Assembly (NCBI GenBank): GCA_021802825.1 | Contig: JAJZRG010000024.1 | Span: forward strand, 1 to 45,698 | DNA from: Chloroflexota bacterium | GTDB lineage: Bacteria > Chloroflexota > Limnocylindria > Limnocylindrales > CSP1-4 | Length of the DNA stretch: 45,698 nt | Reading direction: 5' to 3' | Shown here: in pieces, positions 27,428-36,032 of the stretch | Numbering within the stretch: position 1 is the first letter of the stretch | How the letters are laid out: each line of letters starts with the position of its first letter | The notes under the pieces: generated by a model | What the model was told of the DNA's origin: nothing | Database searches by the model: none | Seen by the model: the letters and a program-made list of their open reading frames with translations, nothing else | Made by a program: the position numbers and the translations under genes

Positions 27428-27433
27428 AGTGTA
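27428..27433 (-). promoter_or_regulatory. topA -10 box (TACACT)
   Basis: TACACT on the minus strand ends 10 nt before the topA ATG; the leader would be about 3 nt. No strong -35 is visible. Confidence 0.4.
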
Positions 27434-27446
27434 GCATCGGCCACTT

Positions 27447-27470
27447 CGCCCGCCGTTACGCCCGCCGTTA
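27447..27470. repeat. Two tandem 12-nt repeats (CGCCCGCCGTTA)
   Basis: Two perfect adjacent copies lie just upstream of the topA -10 box, where a -35 or an upstream regulator would bind. A third partial copy (CGCCCCG) follows. Confidence 0.55.
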
Positions 27471-27544
27471 CGCCCCGCTTGCGATCCGCGTCGCCGGCGC
27501 GCTCCCGGCCGAACCATCGCGCGATAGGCCGCATCGGCCCGCCG

Positions 27545-27937
27545 CTAGATGTCGCGAATCCGCCGCAGGAAGTCCTCGTCGATCTCACCGAGATCCGCAT
27601 CCTGCTCGCCCGACTCGGCCTCGATGACCATCGGCAGCAGGCTGCCATCCTCTGGCTCCGGCAGGGCGTGCACCGTCGACCCGGTCATCGCCGTGCTCGC
27701 GTCATCCTCGGCCTCGTGGCGGTCGATCGCCCCGACCGGGATCTCGAGGAAGCGGATCACGTGGTACGGGAAGAAGAAGGTGTTGGCGATGTTGTCGATG
27801 AACACCGGGCGCTTGCCGTCCATTGAGCGCAGGTTGGTGCACAGCACGCCAACGTCGGCGGGCGACGGGACGCTGAACAGGTCGGTGAGCAGGGGCTGCT
27901 CGTTGGACACGTGGACGACGACGTTGCGGATCACCAC
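27545..27937 (-). CDS. Conserved hypothetical protein, 130 aa
   Basis: I recognise no named domain. The N-terminal 75 residues look ordered and conserved: MVIRNVVVHVSNEQPLLTDL, then a VGVLCTNLRSMDGKRPVFID segment and TFFFPYHVIRFLEIP, an aromatic run ending in a short strand. The C-terminal 50 residues are acidic (EDDAS, EPEDG, DADLGEIDEDFL), likely flexible. It is soluble with no signal peptide. The combination of a small beta-rich domain and an acidic tail would suit a binding protein or regulator, but that is a guess. The gene is upstream of topA with a 127-nt gap and codon usage like its neighbours, so it is probably real. Confidence 0.7.
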   Translation of the reverse strand: MVIRNVVVHVSNEQPLLTDLFSVPSPADVGVLCTNLRSMDGKRPVFIDNIANTFFFPYHVIRFLEIPVGAIDRHEAEDDASTAMTGSTVHALPEPEDGSLLPMVIEAESGEQDADLGEIDEDFLRRIRDI

Positions 27938-28003
27938 ACGATCCTCATGGATGGCTGCCGTCCCGTCCCCGGGCTGATGGTCCCGCCCGGCGAGAGGACC
28001 CGC

Positions 28004-29662
28004 CTACGGCCGGTAGAAGTCGATGACCAGGCGGACGCGCCCGTGGTCAACCCACATCCCGATCCCCGCCTGGGTGTAGAGCGCGTTCATCAGGTTGCGG
28101 TAGTGGCCGCCGTTGTATGGCTTCTCGCTCTGGAAGAACAGGTGGTCGCCGAGCGCCGCCTTGTACGGCGAGAGGTTCTCGCAGCCGATGTTCTCGGCCC
28201 AGTTGTAGCTGGTGTAGCCCGCCCGTCGGAGCCTGTCGGCCGGCGAGCCGTCGTACCAGTGGTTGCACAAGTTCCGGGTTGCGAGCAGCCTCGCGTAGGG
28301 CCGCGACACGTTGGCGCTGATGCCCGACGACAGCGCGAGGGGCGCCACGTCCCGGCCGCCGGGCGAGGAGCAGGCGCCAGTCGAGGTCACCCAGCCACCG
28401 GTCCGCGTGCAGTTCATCAGGCTCAGGTAGTAGACCTCGACCGAGTGCCAGCTGCCGGACACGGCGCCGCTGCCGCCCGAGCCGGTCGGGATCGGGATCG
28501 GCTTGGCGGTCGTCCCGCCGGACGACTTGGTCGCCTGCGCCACGGCCGGCTTGGCCACGACCGTGAAGGTGGCCGTGGCGCTGTTCGCGATCGGCACGCG
28601 CACCGCGGAGGCTGCCGTGGCGGCAACCGTCATGACCACTCTGGCGCCGTACGGCAGCGCGGCCGCTGGCGTGAAGACGAGGACGTGGTCCGCCTCGGCC
28701 CAGGCGACCTTGCCCGTGACGGGCTTCCCGCCGGCCGTCACCCTGAACGCCGCGGCGGTCGTCGCGCGGTTCATCCTGTCGGTGAAGCGGACCGAGAGGA
28801 CCGCGGCGCGCACGACGCTCTTGGCCCCGGCAAGGGGCCGGAACCTGACCACGGCGGGCGCCACGACCGTCCGGATCTGGATCGAGGGCTGCGTGGCGAA
28901 GGTGATGCCGTCGGCGTCCACCAGGCCCACGAGTGCGACCTGATAGGCCGTGTTGGGAGCCAGCGGGGCGTCGGGGGTGAACACGTAGTCGCCGGTCGCC
29001 ACGCCCGCCGCCAGCGTGCCAGCGATAGGTGGATCGGTCTGGAGGGCCGCCTGGACGGCGTCCGCCGGAACGGCCCGGTCGAGGTGGATCGCGAACGCCG
29101 TGTCGATGCCGACGCGGCTGCCGACCGTCCTGGTGACGCTCAACGTCGCGCTTCCGCCCTTGGCCGTCAGGATGACCGCACGGACGGGCGCGCCGAGGGT
29201 GCCGCCAGCCGCGGCGCGCGCCATGGTGTCAACGGTGATCGTGTACAGCGTGTCGGGCGCCCAGGTCGAGACCGGGGCGATCGAGAGGGTCTTGCCGGCG
29301 CTGTCCCACGAGAATGAGACGGCGGCCTCAGGCGAGATCCGGAGGGCAGCTGCCACGGAGGCGCCGTCCATTGGCGCGTCGAACGCGATGCTGAAGGGCG
29401 CCTTGAGGCCGTGGCCCGTGACCACAGCGTCCAGGAGCTGCGCGCCGACTGGACGCGGTACCGCGACGGAAGGCGGGGTTGCGGTGCTTGCCGAGGGTCG
29501 CGACCCGACCATCAGGGCGACGGCGATCAGGCCTGCGACACCGACGAAACCCAGGATCCTGAACCGGCCTGCTGACCTGATCGCGAGCGTCAGGTAGACG
29601 AGCCCCACAACCGGCAGGGCGAGCAGGGTCAGGCCGAGCTTCCGCAATCGGTCGTCCTCCAC
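28004..29662 (-). CDS. Exported SCP/CAP-domain protein with three Ig-like (Big_5) repeats
   Basis: 552 aa. Two hydrophobic segments near the start (about 8-25 and 32-48) anchor it in the membrane. Three bacterial Ig-like repeats follow at about 70-155, 160-255 and 260-380, each with the S.AFDxPMD/FTDRMNRAT-type opening and the VFTPxxxLxPxTxY ending of Big_5. After a Ser/Gly/Pro linker comes a C-terminal CAP domain (about 425-552) with CNHWYDGSPADRLRRAGY, NWAENIGC and GHYRNLMNALYTQAGIGMWV, including histidine and glutamate residues typical of the CAP cavity. It is likely a cell-surface protein; its substrate or ligand is unknown. The start is uncertain: GTG 29662 is preferred because it begins just before the first hydrophobic segment, but no ribosome binding site supports it. 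Confidence 0.75.
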   Translation of the reverse strand: MEDDRLRKLGLTLLALPVVGLVYLTLAIRSAGRFRILGFVGVAGLIAVALMVGSRPSASTATPPSVAVPRPVGAQLLDAVVTGHGLKAPFSIAFDAPMDGASVAAALRISPEAAVSFSWDSAGKTLSIAPVSTWAPDTLYTITVDTMARAAAGGTLGAPVRAVILTAKGGSATLSVTRTVGSRVGIDTAFAIHLDRAVPADAVQAALQTDPPIAGTLAAGVATGDYVFTPDAPLAPNTAYQVALVGLVDADGITFATQPSIQIRTVVAPAVVRFRPLAGAKSVVRAAVLSVRFTDRMNRATTAAAFRVTAGGKPVTGKVAWAEADHVLVFTPAAALPYGARVVMTVAATAASAVRVPIANSATATFTVVAKPAVAQATKSSGGTTAKPIPIPTGSGGSGAVSGSWHSVEVYYLSLMNCTRTGGWVTSTGACSSPGGRDVAPLALSSGISANVSRPYARLLATRNLCNHWYDGSPADRLRRAGYTSYNWAENIGCENLSPYKAALGDHLFFQSEKPYNGGHYRNLMNALYTQAGIGMWVDHGRVRLVIDFYRP

Positions 29663-29833
29663 CGCATCAGTCCGTGACGACCGGGGGACGCCGGCGTCAG
29701 CAACCCGGGTTCGCGCGCACGACCCTGTGGGCTGGCCGGAGGGTAACACCGCGAACAAGGCCCAGTCCACCACCATGACATCCGCATTGCGTCTCCGCGA
29801 TCGGCGCCCGGCCTCGCGCGGCAGCTGTCCCGG

Positions 29834-31126
29834 TCATGCCGCGGGCCGGCCTGCGGCCTCCTCGTCCACCCTCCGCAGCTGCCGGCGTGGGCGGTCGGCG
29901 AGGCGGCCGGAGGCCTGGTAGCGGCCGAGGACCTCGACCACGAGGCCTCGCAGCTCGAGCGTCGTGACGGCTGCGAGGATCGCCGCGCCGGGCAGGCCCG
30001 TGGCGACGACGAGCTCGTCCGTGCTGCCCGCCCCGCGCCTCAGCGCCTCCGCGACCAGGGCCTCCGTGGTCCCCAGACCGCCCCTCGACCCCGGCTCCCG
30101 TGCCGCCCGCGCGAGGTCGAGGTCGCCGAGCTCGAGGTCTTCAAGGAGCTCTGCGATCCCGGCCACGATCCTCGCCTCCGGCCCGGCCTCGCGCAGGAAC
30201 GCGAGTGACCCGGCAACAGCTGGGTCGTCAAGGCGCCCGGGGACGATGAACAGCGCGCGGCCCTGCTCGAGCGCCCACGCGGCGGTGGTCAGCGCGCCGC
30301 TCCGCGCACCCGCCTCGACGACGACCGTCGCGTCCGACAGCCCGCTGATGATCCGGTTCCGTCGCGGGAACGTGCCGCGGGTCGGCGCGACATCGGGCGC
30401 GAACTCCGTGACCACCGCACCCCCGCCCGCGACGATAGCGGCGGCGAGTCCCCGGTGCCCGGCGGGGTAGAGGTGCTCGTGGCCGCCGCCGATCACCGCG
30501 ATAGTGGGCACGCCGCGGCGGACCGCTGCGTGGTGGGCGGCGGCGTCGATCCCGTACGCCAGGCCGGACACCACCGACACCCCACGCGCCCCGACCGCCT
30601 CTGCGATCCGCCCCGCGGTCGCCCGCCCGACCGACGTCGGACGCCTCGTCCCGACGAGCGCAACGGCGTGGGCCGGGGAGAGTGACGCGACGTCGCCCGA
30701 CACGAACAGGACGGGCGGCGGCAACTCGATCTCGCGCAGCCGTCGCGGGTACGCCTCGTCGCCCTGCGTGACGACCGTGACGCCGGCGCGCCGGACCGCC
30801 GACAGCGCGCGATCCGGGTCGGCCGCCGCCTCGATGACCGTCGCCGCCGCCTGTGCGGTGAGTGCGGGCGGCGCGTCCGGTGCTGCCGACGCCTCGACCA
30901 GCCTGTGGAGAGCTCCTGGCTCGGTCGAGGCGCCCAGCACGGCCGCCGCGCTGCCGAACGTCGCGAGGAGGCGCCCGAACGACACGGGGCCGACACCCCG
31001 GGCTCCGGCGAGGACGACCCACGCGTCGTGCTCGTCCAATGCCCCCCGGCCGGGCAGCCCTCCGCCACCCCCGCCCCACGCCCCGGCCTCGCGACCCAGC
31101 GGCCCCCGCCGACCGACGCCGAGCAT
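29834..31126 (-). CDS. dprA: DNA-processing protein DprA
   Basis: Binds incoming single-stranded DNA and loads RecA during natural transformation. It is 430 aa. A helical N-terminal region (about 33-130) is followed by the Rossmann-fold core: VALVGTRRPTSVGRA (about 155-169), SGLAYGIDAAAHHAAV, GGGHEHLYPAGHRGL, FPRRNRIISGLSDATVVVEAGARSGALTTA and GRALFIVPGRL. A winged-helix DprA domain ends the protein (about 350-415). The Gly-rich start (WGGGGGG) is odd. ATG at 31126 overlaps the comM stop by one nucleotide (TGATG). The pairing with comM supports competence or at least DNA uptake and recombination. Confidence 0.92.
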   Translation of the reverse strand: MLGVGRRGPLGREAGAWGGGGGGLPGRGALDEHDAWVVLAGARGVGPVSFGRLLATFGSAAAVLGASTEPGALHRLVEASAAPDAPPALTAQAAATVIEAAADPDRALSAVRRAGVTVVTQGDEAYPRRLREIELPPPVLFVSGDVASLSPAHAVALVGTRRPTSVGRATAGRIAEAVGARGVSVVSGLAYGIDAAAHHAAVRRGVPTIAVIGGGHEHLYPAGHRGLAAAIVAGGGAVVTEFAPDVAPTRGTFPRRNRIISGLSDATVVVEAGARSGALTTAAWALEQGRALFIVPGRLDDPAVAGSLAFLREAGPEARIVAGIAELLEDLELGDLDLARAAREPGSRGGLGTTEALVAEALRRGAGSTDELVVATGLPGAAILAAVTTLELRGLVVEVLGRYQASGRLADRPRRQLRRVDEEAAGRPAA

Positions 31127-32706
31127 CAGCCGGCCAGCCCTAGGGCGAATCGGTCGGCCGGGATCCGGAACCGCGCGGCCTCGTCCAGGTCCTGCGGCGT
31201 GACGGCGGCACGGCCCGCGAGATCAGCGATCGTCCGCGCCACCCGCAGGAGCCGATCCGTGCCGCGCCCCGAGAGGCCCTCCCGCTCCGAGAGCAGCACC
31301 GCGCGCGCCACCGTCGCGGGGTCGAGAGAGCACGCCTCCCGCAGCGCGCGCGCGCCCAGACGCCCGTTCGGGACACCGGCGTTGCGCGCCATCTGCCGCC
31401 CGCGCGCCGCCGCGATCCGCTCCCCCACCTCGGCCGACGACTCGGGTACGGGTGCGCGCAGCAGCAGTTCTGACGGCACGCGATCCATCGCAGCCCACAG
31501 GTCGATCCTGTCCCGCAGCGGTCCCGACACCCGGCGGAGATACCGCTGGGGAGCTCCCGGTGGGCAGCTGCACACCGAGGCCGCGGTCCCCAGCCGTCCG
31601 CAAGGGCACGGGTTCATCGCGGCGACGAAGGTGAAGCGCGCTGGGAACGTCGCCCAGCGGCCGACCCGCACCACGGCCACGCTCCCCTCCTCCAGCGGCT
31701 GGCGTAGCGCCTCGAGCACGTCGCGGCCGAACTCCGGCAGCTCGTCGCACACGAGGCAGCCCTGGTCCGCCAGCGTGACCTCGCCCGGGGTCAGCCTCGG
31801 CCCGCCGCCAACCATGCCGGCATAGCTCACCGTGTGGTGCGGCATCCGGACCGGGGGTCGGCGCTGGAGCTCCGTGATTGGCGCCTCGGAGGCCACGGAC
31901 GCCACGACAGTGGCCGCCAGCGCCGCCGCGTCGTCGAGGTCCGGGAGCAGCGACGGGATGGTCCGCGCTAGGAGCGTCTTGCCGGCGCCCGGCGGGCCGA
32001 TTAGGAGCAGGGCGTGGCCCCCAGCGAGGGCGATCTCGAGCCCCCTGCGCGCCGCGAACTGGCCGCGGACCTCGGCTAGGTCGGGGACGCGATCCAGACC
32101 CCCACCCGCGGCCTCGGCCACGCCGACCCGCGCCACCCCAGGCCCGATGCCGGTGCGGGGCAGCGGCTCCGGCGCCCGACGCCGGGCGCGCGACCGACGG
32201 AGGCACGCGGCGGCCTCTCCCAGCGAGCCAACGCCAACGACTTCGACTCCGGGCGCCAGCCTCGCCTCCGCCAGCGCCTCCTCCGGCACCAGCACGCGCC
32301 GGACGCCCCGGTCTCGCAGCGCGAGCGCCATCGGCAGCAGCCCCGGCACGCGGCGCACCTCACCGCCCAGCCCCAGCTCCCCCACCAGCCCCACGCCGGC
32401 AAGGTCCGCGGTCACCTGCTCGCTCCCCAAGAGCACTCCCATCGCGATGGCGAGATCGAGCGACGCCCCGGACTTGCGCAGTTCCGCTGGCGCGAGGTTC
32501 ACCGTGATCCGGCGTGGCGGGTGACGGTAGCCTGTGTTGCGGAGCGCCCCGCGCACGCGCTCGCGTGCCTCGGAGAGGGCCGCATCCGGCAGACCCACGA
32601 TCGTGAACCCGGGCAACCCCGGCGCGACGTCAACCTCGACGCGGACGACGCGTCCGGCAAGGCCGTGGAGCGTGGCGGAGAGCAGCGTTGCGAGCACGAG
32701 GGGCAC
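31126..32706 (-). CDS. comM: Mg-chelatase-like AAA+ ATPase ComM (YifB)
   Basis: Hexameric helicase promoting branch migration of heteroduplex during transformation. It is 526 aa, normal length. The N-terminal ChlI-like fold (1-165: VEVDVAPGLPGFTIVGLPDAALSEARERVRGAL) is followed by an AAA+ core with Walker A GPPGAGKT (near 226), Walker B-like CLVCDELPEFG, AMNPCPCG and the arginine-finger region SGPLRDRIDLW. The C-terminal Mg_chelatase_C domain covers about 430-526. The usual LFLDELPEF reads LVCDELPEF here. The start is GTG at 32706. It forms a tight operon with dprA. Confidence 0.93.
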   Translation of the reverse strand: MPLVLATLLSATLHGLAGRVVRVEVDVAPGLPGFTIVGLPDAALSEARERVRGALRNTGYRHPPRRITVNLAPAELRKSGASLDLAIAMGVLLGSEQVTADLAGVGLVGELGLGGEVRRVPGLLPMALALRDRGVRRVLVPEEALAEARLAPGVEVVGVGSLGEAAACLRRSRARRRAPEPLPRTGIGPGVARVGVAEAAGGGLDRVPDLAEVRGQFAARRGLEIALAGGHALLLIGPPGAGKTLLARTIPSLLPDLDDAAALAATVVASVASEAPITELQRRPPVRMPHHTVSYAGMVGGGPRLTPGEVTLADQGCLVCDELPEFGRDVLEALRQPLEEGSVAVVRVGRWATFPARFTFVAAMNPCPCGRLGTAASVCSCPPGAPQRYLRRVSGPLRDRIDLWAAMDRVPSELLLRAPVPESSAEVGERIAAARGRQMARNAGVPNGRLGARALREACSLDPATVARAVLLSEREGLSGRGTDRLLRVARTIADLAGRAAVTPQDLDEAARFRIPADRFALGLAG

Positions 32707-32863
32707 GGTACGGAGCGGCGCTCACCGCGCGCTTATGCGCACCTTCTCGCCGGCTCGTGCGGTCGCGTAACCCCCCTCGCGCGCCACGCGACAAGCGATG
32801 CGAGCTTCCCAGGAGGGGCCGCGCAGCCCGGTGAGTGCCAGCTCCAGGGGCGGCCGAGGCCCC

Positions 32864-34036
32864 CTACCGAGCCTGCCCGGGCGCGAGCTGCGGCGCTGAG
32901 CGCGCCGGCGCCTTGTCGATCGCCTTCGCGAAGTCGAGCACCGAACGACCAAGGACCGAGTCGGCCTTGGCGGCCATGAACGGGGCACCGGTGTTGAGCG
33001 CTGAAATCGCGCCCCGGTACTCGTTGACGATCTGGTACTCGATCGACTGGCGCAGGGCACCCTCCGCGCTCTTCACGTTGATGCCCGTGTAGGCGTTCGA
33101 GCGGTTAAGCACCAGTTTGAGCTTGCCTGACTGGTAGCCGAGGTGGCCGATCGTGCCCAGCACCAACCGCACGTTCTTGAGGCACGACAGGTCGGCGGTC
33201 ATGACCGCGAAGATCGTCTCCGCGATGTCGAGGACCATCAGGTTGAGCTCGTCGAGGCGCTTGTCGATGTCCACGATGACGTAGTCGTACATCGTCGCGA
33301 GCACTTGGAGGATCTCGTGCAGGTGGCCCGCGGTCACGAGGTCGGCAGCCTCGGGAGAGGGCGGGGCGAGCAGCAGGTCCACCCCCGATTCGTGCGACTG
33401 GATGACGCCGCGCAGCAGGTCCGCGTCGATCGAGGGAGCGCTCACGACGTCCACGATGCTCTTGCGGTCGTTGGCGAGGTCCATGAACACGCGGTGGTCG
33501 CCGAACTGGAGGTTGCCGTCCACGAGCACCACGCGTCGGTCGAGGGAGCACAGCGCGATCGCGGTGTTGATCGCGATCGTCGTGGTCCCCACGCCGCCCT
33601 TCGCGCCGTAGTAGGCGTGGATGCGGCCCATGGGCGGCCGGCCGACGAGCGAGTCGCCAGGGGTGAAGCGGGCGATGAGCGCCTTGATCCGCGCCAGGAG
33701 CTCGGCCGGGTGGAACGGCTTGACCAGGTAGTCGTCCGCGCCCGAGCGCAGCGCCTTGACCTTCTGCGAGGTGTCGCGGTCCGAGGTCAGCATGATGATC
33801 GGAACGTGGCGGTCGGCCGCCTCGGCACCGCGGATGCGAGCAGCGAGGTCGTAGCCGTCCACGCCGGGCAGCGTCACGTCGAGCAGGACGAGGACGGGCC
33901 CCTCCTGCTGCCACAGGCGCAGCGCCTCGGCGGCCTCGGCGGCGATCAGGACCTCGTAGCCCTCGCCGCGCAGCGTCTGCTGCAGGAGTCGCTGGACGCT
34001 CGCGTCGTCGTCAACGACGAGCACCTTTCCGGCCAT
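32864..34036 (-). CDS. Response-regulator receiver fused to CpaE/TadZ-type ATPase
   Basis: 390 aa. The receiver domain (1-120) has the acidic pocket D10-D11, phosphoacceptor D53 in LLDVTLPGVDGYD, a conserved threonine in IIMLTSD and lysine in YLVKPF. A MinD/ParA-like ATPase (about 135-375) follows, with the deviant Walker A GAKGGVGTTTIAIN, ending in an Ala/Pro tail. CpaE/TadZ proteins place Flp/Tad pili or other structures at cell sites; no tad genes are visible here. The start is ATG 34036 with AGGAGG 4 nt upstream (a TTG directly before it is possible). Promoter and hairpin: see 34074-34094. Confidence 0.88.
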   Translation of the reverse strand: MAGKVLVVDDDASVQRLLQQTLRGEGYEVLIAAEAAEALRLWQQEGPVLVLLDVTLPGVDGYDLAARIRGAEAADRHVPIIMLTSDRDTSQKVKALRSGADDYLVKPFHPAELLARIKALIARFTPGDSLVGRPPMGRIHAYYGAKGGVGTTTIAINTAIALCSLDRRVVLVDGNLQFGDHRVFMDLANDRKSIVDVVSAPSIDADLLRGVIQSHESGVDLLLAPPSPEAADLVTAGHLHEILQVLATMYDYVIVDIDKRLDELNLMVLDIAETIFAVMTADLSCLKNVRLVLGTIGHLGYQSGKLKLVLNRSNAYTGINVKSAEGALRQSIEYQIVNEYRGAISALNTGAPFMAAKADSVLGRSVLDFAKAIDKAPARSAPQLAPGQAR

Positions 34037-34073
34037 CAATCCTCCTGCATCCCATCCACGCCCGGCGCCAGGC

Positions 34074-34094
34074 TACTGCGTGCGACGCAGTATA
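34074..34094 (-). promoter_or_regulatory. -10 box overlapped by a perfect inverted repeat, receiver-CpaE gene
   Basis: TATACT (minus strand, 34094-34089) is a strong -10. The inverted repeat TACTGCGT-CGC-ACGCAGTA (34092-34074, 8-bp arms, 3-nt loop) begins inside it and covers the expected transcription start. The position suits a repressor operator or a 5'-end RNA hairpin. No matching -35 is apparent. Confidence 0.6.
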
Positions 34095-34132
34095 CGGACC
34101 CACCCACTCGGCGCCTGCCCGGAATCTCCCGC

Positions 34133-35113
34133 CTAGTCCCTCGCCCTGGCGAACGCGCCACGGAGCACCTCGGCCGCCACTGCCTCCCACGCCCCGGGGT
34201 CCTTGGCGTGGGCCTCGCCATGGTCCGCAGCCACGACGACCAGGTGGCGGGTGCCCGGCGGGGCCGCAGCCACCAGCCGCGCCGCGGCTTTCGGGGGGAT
34301 CAGCCGGTCCACGCCGCCGTGGACGAGCAGCAGCGGCACGTCCTCGAGCAGGCCAACCGCGGCGATGGGCTCGGTTGACCGCGGGTCGCCCCCGACGATG
34401 CGCGGGAATCGCGAGAAGGCGTGGCCCGCGAGCCGGACACCGCCAGGTACCCCGAGCCGCCGCCCGACGACGAGCGCGAGCTCGGGCGATGCCGAATCCG
34501 CGATGACCGAGACGATCCGCGGCCGAGGAGCGCCCGCAGCGGCGACCGGCGCGTCAGGGTCGAGGTCGGCCGCCGGCAGGCGCCCATCGCCCAGGACGGC
34601 TGTGGCCGCGATCGCCGTCACGGCGCCCATCGAGGAGCCCACGATCGCCACCCGGCGCACGCCCCGCTCGCCCAGCCAGGCGAGGGCGCCCGCGACATCC
34701 TCGACCTCGTCGAGCCCGAAGGTCGTCGGCGCGTCGTCGGACCCGCCGTGGCCCCGGAAGTCGAGCCCCAGGACGCCCGCCGTCCGCCGCAGGAACGGCC
34801 CGAGCTCGAGGAGGTCCGGCGTCACCGAACCGCTGTAGCCGTGGAGCAGCAGGATCGCCTCGCGCGGGTCGGGGGACCACCCGTCGTCGCCGGTCTCGGC
34901 GGCGAGCCAGCGGCCCGTCAGGCGGATGCCGTCCCGCGAGCGCAGGCGGACCACCTCCCCCCCGAGCCGGTCGAGGAGCACGGCCATCCCGGCCTCCTCG
35001 GGCAGTCGCCTCGGCGCGGCCATGAGCTGGCGCGCCAGGCGATCGCTGACCGGCCCGATCGAGACGATGGCGGCTCCCAGAGCCGCCATCGCCACCAGTG
35101 GCCGCCGGATCAC
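34133..35113 (-). CDS. Alpha/beta hydrolase with N-terminal membrane segment
   Basis: 326 aa. A short hydrophobic segment (about 4-20) is a possible anchor. The core has LLLHGYSGS (oxyanion region, 88-96), DFRGHGGSD (118-126), nucleophile S161 in VGSSMGAVT, an Asp in LLVHGGVDRLIPP and a C-terminal histidine in VAADHGEAH. This is the pattern of the serine aminopeptidase/lysophospholipase-like Hydrolase_4 group. The GTG at 35113 overlaps the slipin stop (GTGA), so it is the third gene of the nfeD-slipin operon. A role in lipid or membrane turnover fits the neighbours but is inference. Confidence 0.82.
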   Translation of the reverse strand: MIRRPLVAMAALGAAIVSIGPVSDRLARQLMAAPRRLPEEAGMAVLLDRLGGEVVRLRSRDGIRLTGRWLAAETGDDGWSPDPREAILLLHGYSGSVTPDLLELGPFLRRTAGVLGLDFRGHGGSDDAPTTFGLDEVEDVAGALAWLGERGVRRVAIVGSSMGAVTAIAATAVLGDGRLPAADLDPDAPVAAAGAPRPRIVSVIADSASPELALVVGRRLGVPGGVRLAGHAFSRFPRIVGGDPRSTEPIAAVGLLEDVPLLLVHGGVDRLIPPKAAARLVAAAPPGTRHLVVVAADHGEAHAKDPGAWEAVAAEVLRGAFARARD

Positions 35114-36015
35114 GAGACGGCAGGGTCCTGGCCGGCGGGGGCGCCCACCCCGCGCTCCACGTAGCTTCCGATCTTCCCGGCGAGCGACATGAACTCGGTC
35201 GGGATCAGGAACTTCGTGGACGGGCTGGCGCCGAGGGCCTTGAGCGCCTCGAGGTACTGGAGCGCCATCGTCTTCTCGTCGATCTGGTGGGCGGCGGCGA
35301 AGATCCGCTCGAGCGCCTGGCTGAACCCCTCGGCGCGCAGGATGGCGGCCTGCCGCTCGCCCTCGGCCTTGAGGATCTCCGACTGCTTCTGGCCCTCGGC
35401 GACGTTGATCGCGGACTGCCGGGCGCCCTCGGACTCGGTGATCACGGCGCGCCGCGTGCGCTCGGCGGACAGCTGCCGGTTCATCGCGTCCTGGACGTCG
35501 CGCGGCGGGATGATCTCGCGGATCTCGACCGTGGTGACCTTGCCGCCCCAGCGCTCGGTGACCTCGTCGAGCTTGGTGCGCAGCACCTCGTTGATCTGCT
35601 CGCGCTTCGAGAGCACCTCGTCGAGGCTGATGTCGCCGATGACCGCCCGCAGCGTCGTGGTCGCAACGCCCTGGAGCGCGCCCGCGAAGTAGAAGACATC
35701 CCGCACGCTCTTGAGCGGATCAACGATCCGCCAGTAGATGAGGAAGTCGACGTTGATCGGTGCGTTGTCCTTGGTGATCGTCGTCTGGCTCGGCACCTCG
35801 ATGAAGTTCTCGCGCATGTCGACCTTCACGGGCCGATCCACGAACGGGATGAGGAACCGAAGGCCGGGCTCGCGGACGAGGGCGTCGCTCATCCTCCCCA
35901 GCCGCCTGATCACCAGGCGCTCGTACTGGTTCACGACCCTCACTGAGAGGTACACGAGCATGAGCAGCGCGACGATGACGAGCACGACGATGGCCAGCGC
36001 GATGGCGCCTTCCAC
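35110..36015 (-). CDS. SPFH/band 7 protein (slipin, stomatin-like)
   Basis: 301 aa. One N-terminal membrane segment (about 5-27) precedes the SPFH domain (about 28-185: VNQYERLVIRRLGRM, GLRFLIPFVDRPVKVDMREN, TKDNAPINVDFLIYWRIVDP) and a long helical/coiled segment rich in Glu/Gln/Arg (about 195-255, EGQKQSEILKAEGERQ) that drives oligomerisation. Slipins form large membrane assemblies and are cleaved by the partner NfeD protease, encoded 17 nt upstream. The start is GTG at 36015 with GGGAGGG before it. Overlap with the hydrolase start couples the two. Confidence 0.92.
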   Translation of the reverse strand: MEGAIALAIVVLVIVALLMLVYLSVRVVNQYERLVIRRLGRMSDALVREPGLRFLIPFVDRPVKVDMRENFIEVPSQTTITKDNAPINVDFLIYWRIVDPLKSVRDVFYFAGALQGVATTTLRAVIGDISLDEVLSKREQINEVLRTKLDEVTERWGGKVTTVEIREIIPPRDVQDAMNRQLSAERTRRAVITESEGARQSAINVAEGQKQSEILKAEGERQAAILRAEGFSQALERIFAAAHQIDEKTMALQYLEALKALGASPSTKFLIPTEFMSLAGKIGSYVERGVGAPAGQDPAVS

Positions 36016-36032
36016 GGCTCCCTCCCTGTGGG

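Noticed and set aside
24922..27627. A plus-strand open frame of about 900 codons antisense to topA
   Set aside because: Same reason: it is the shadow of topA and the recombinase gene, without conserved motifs.
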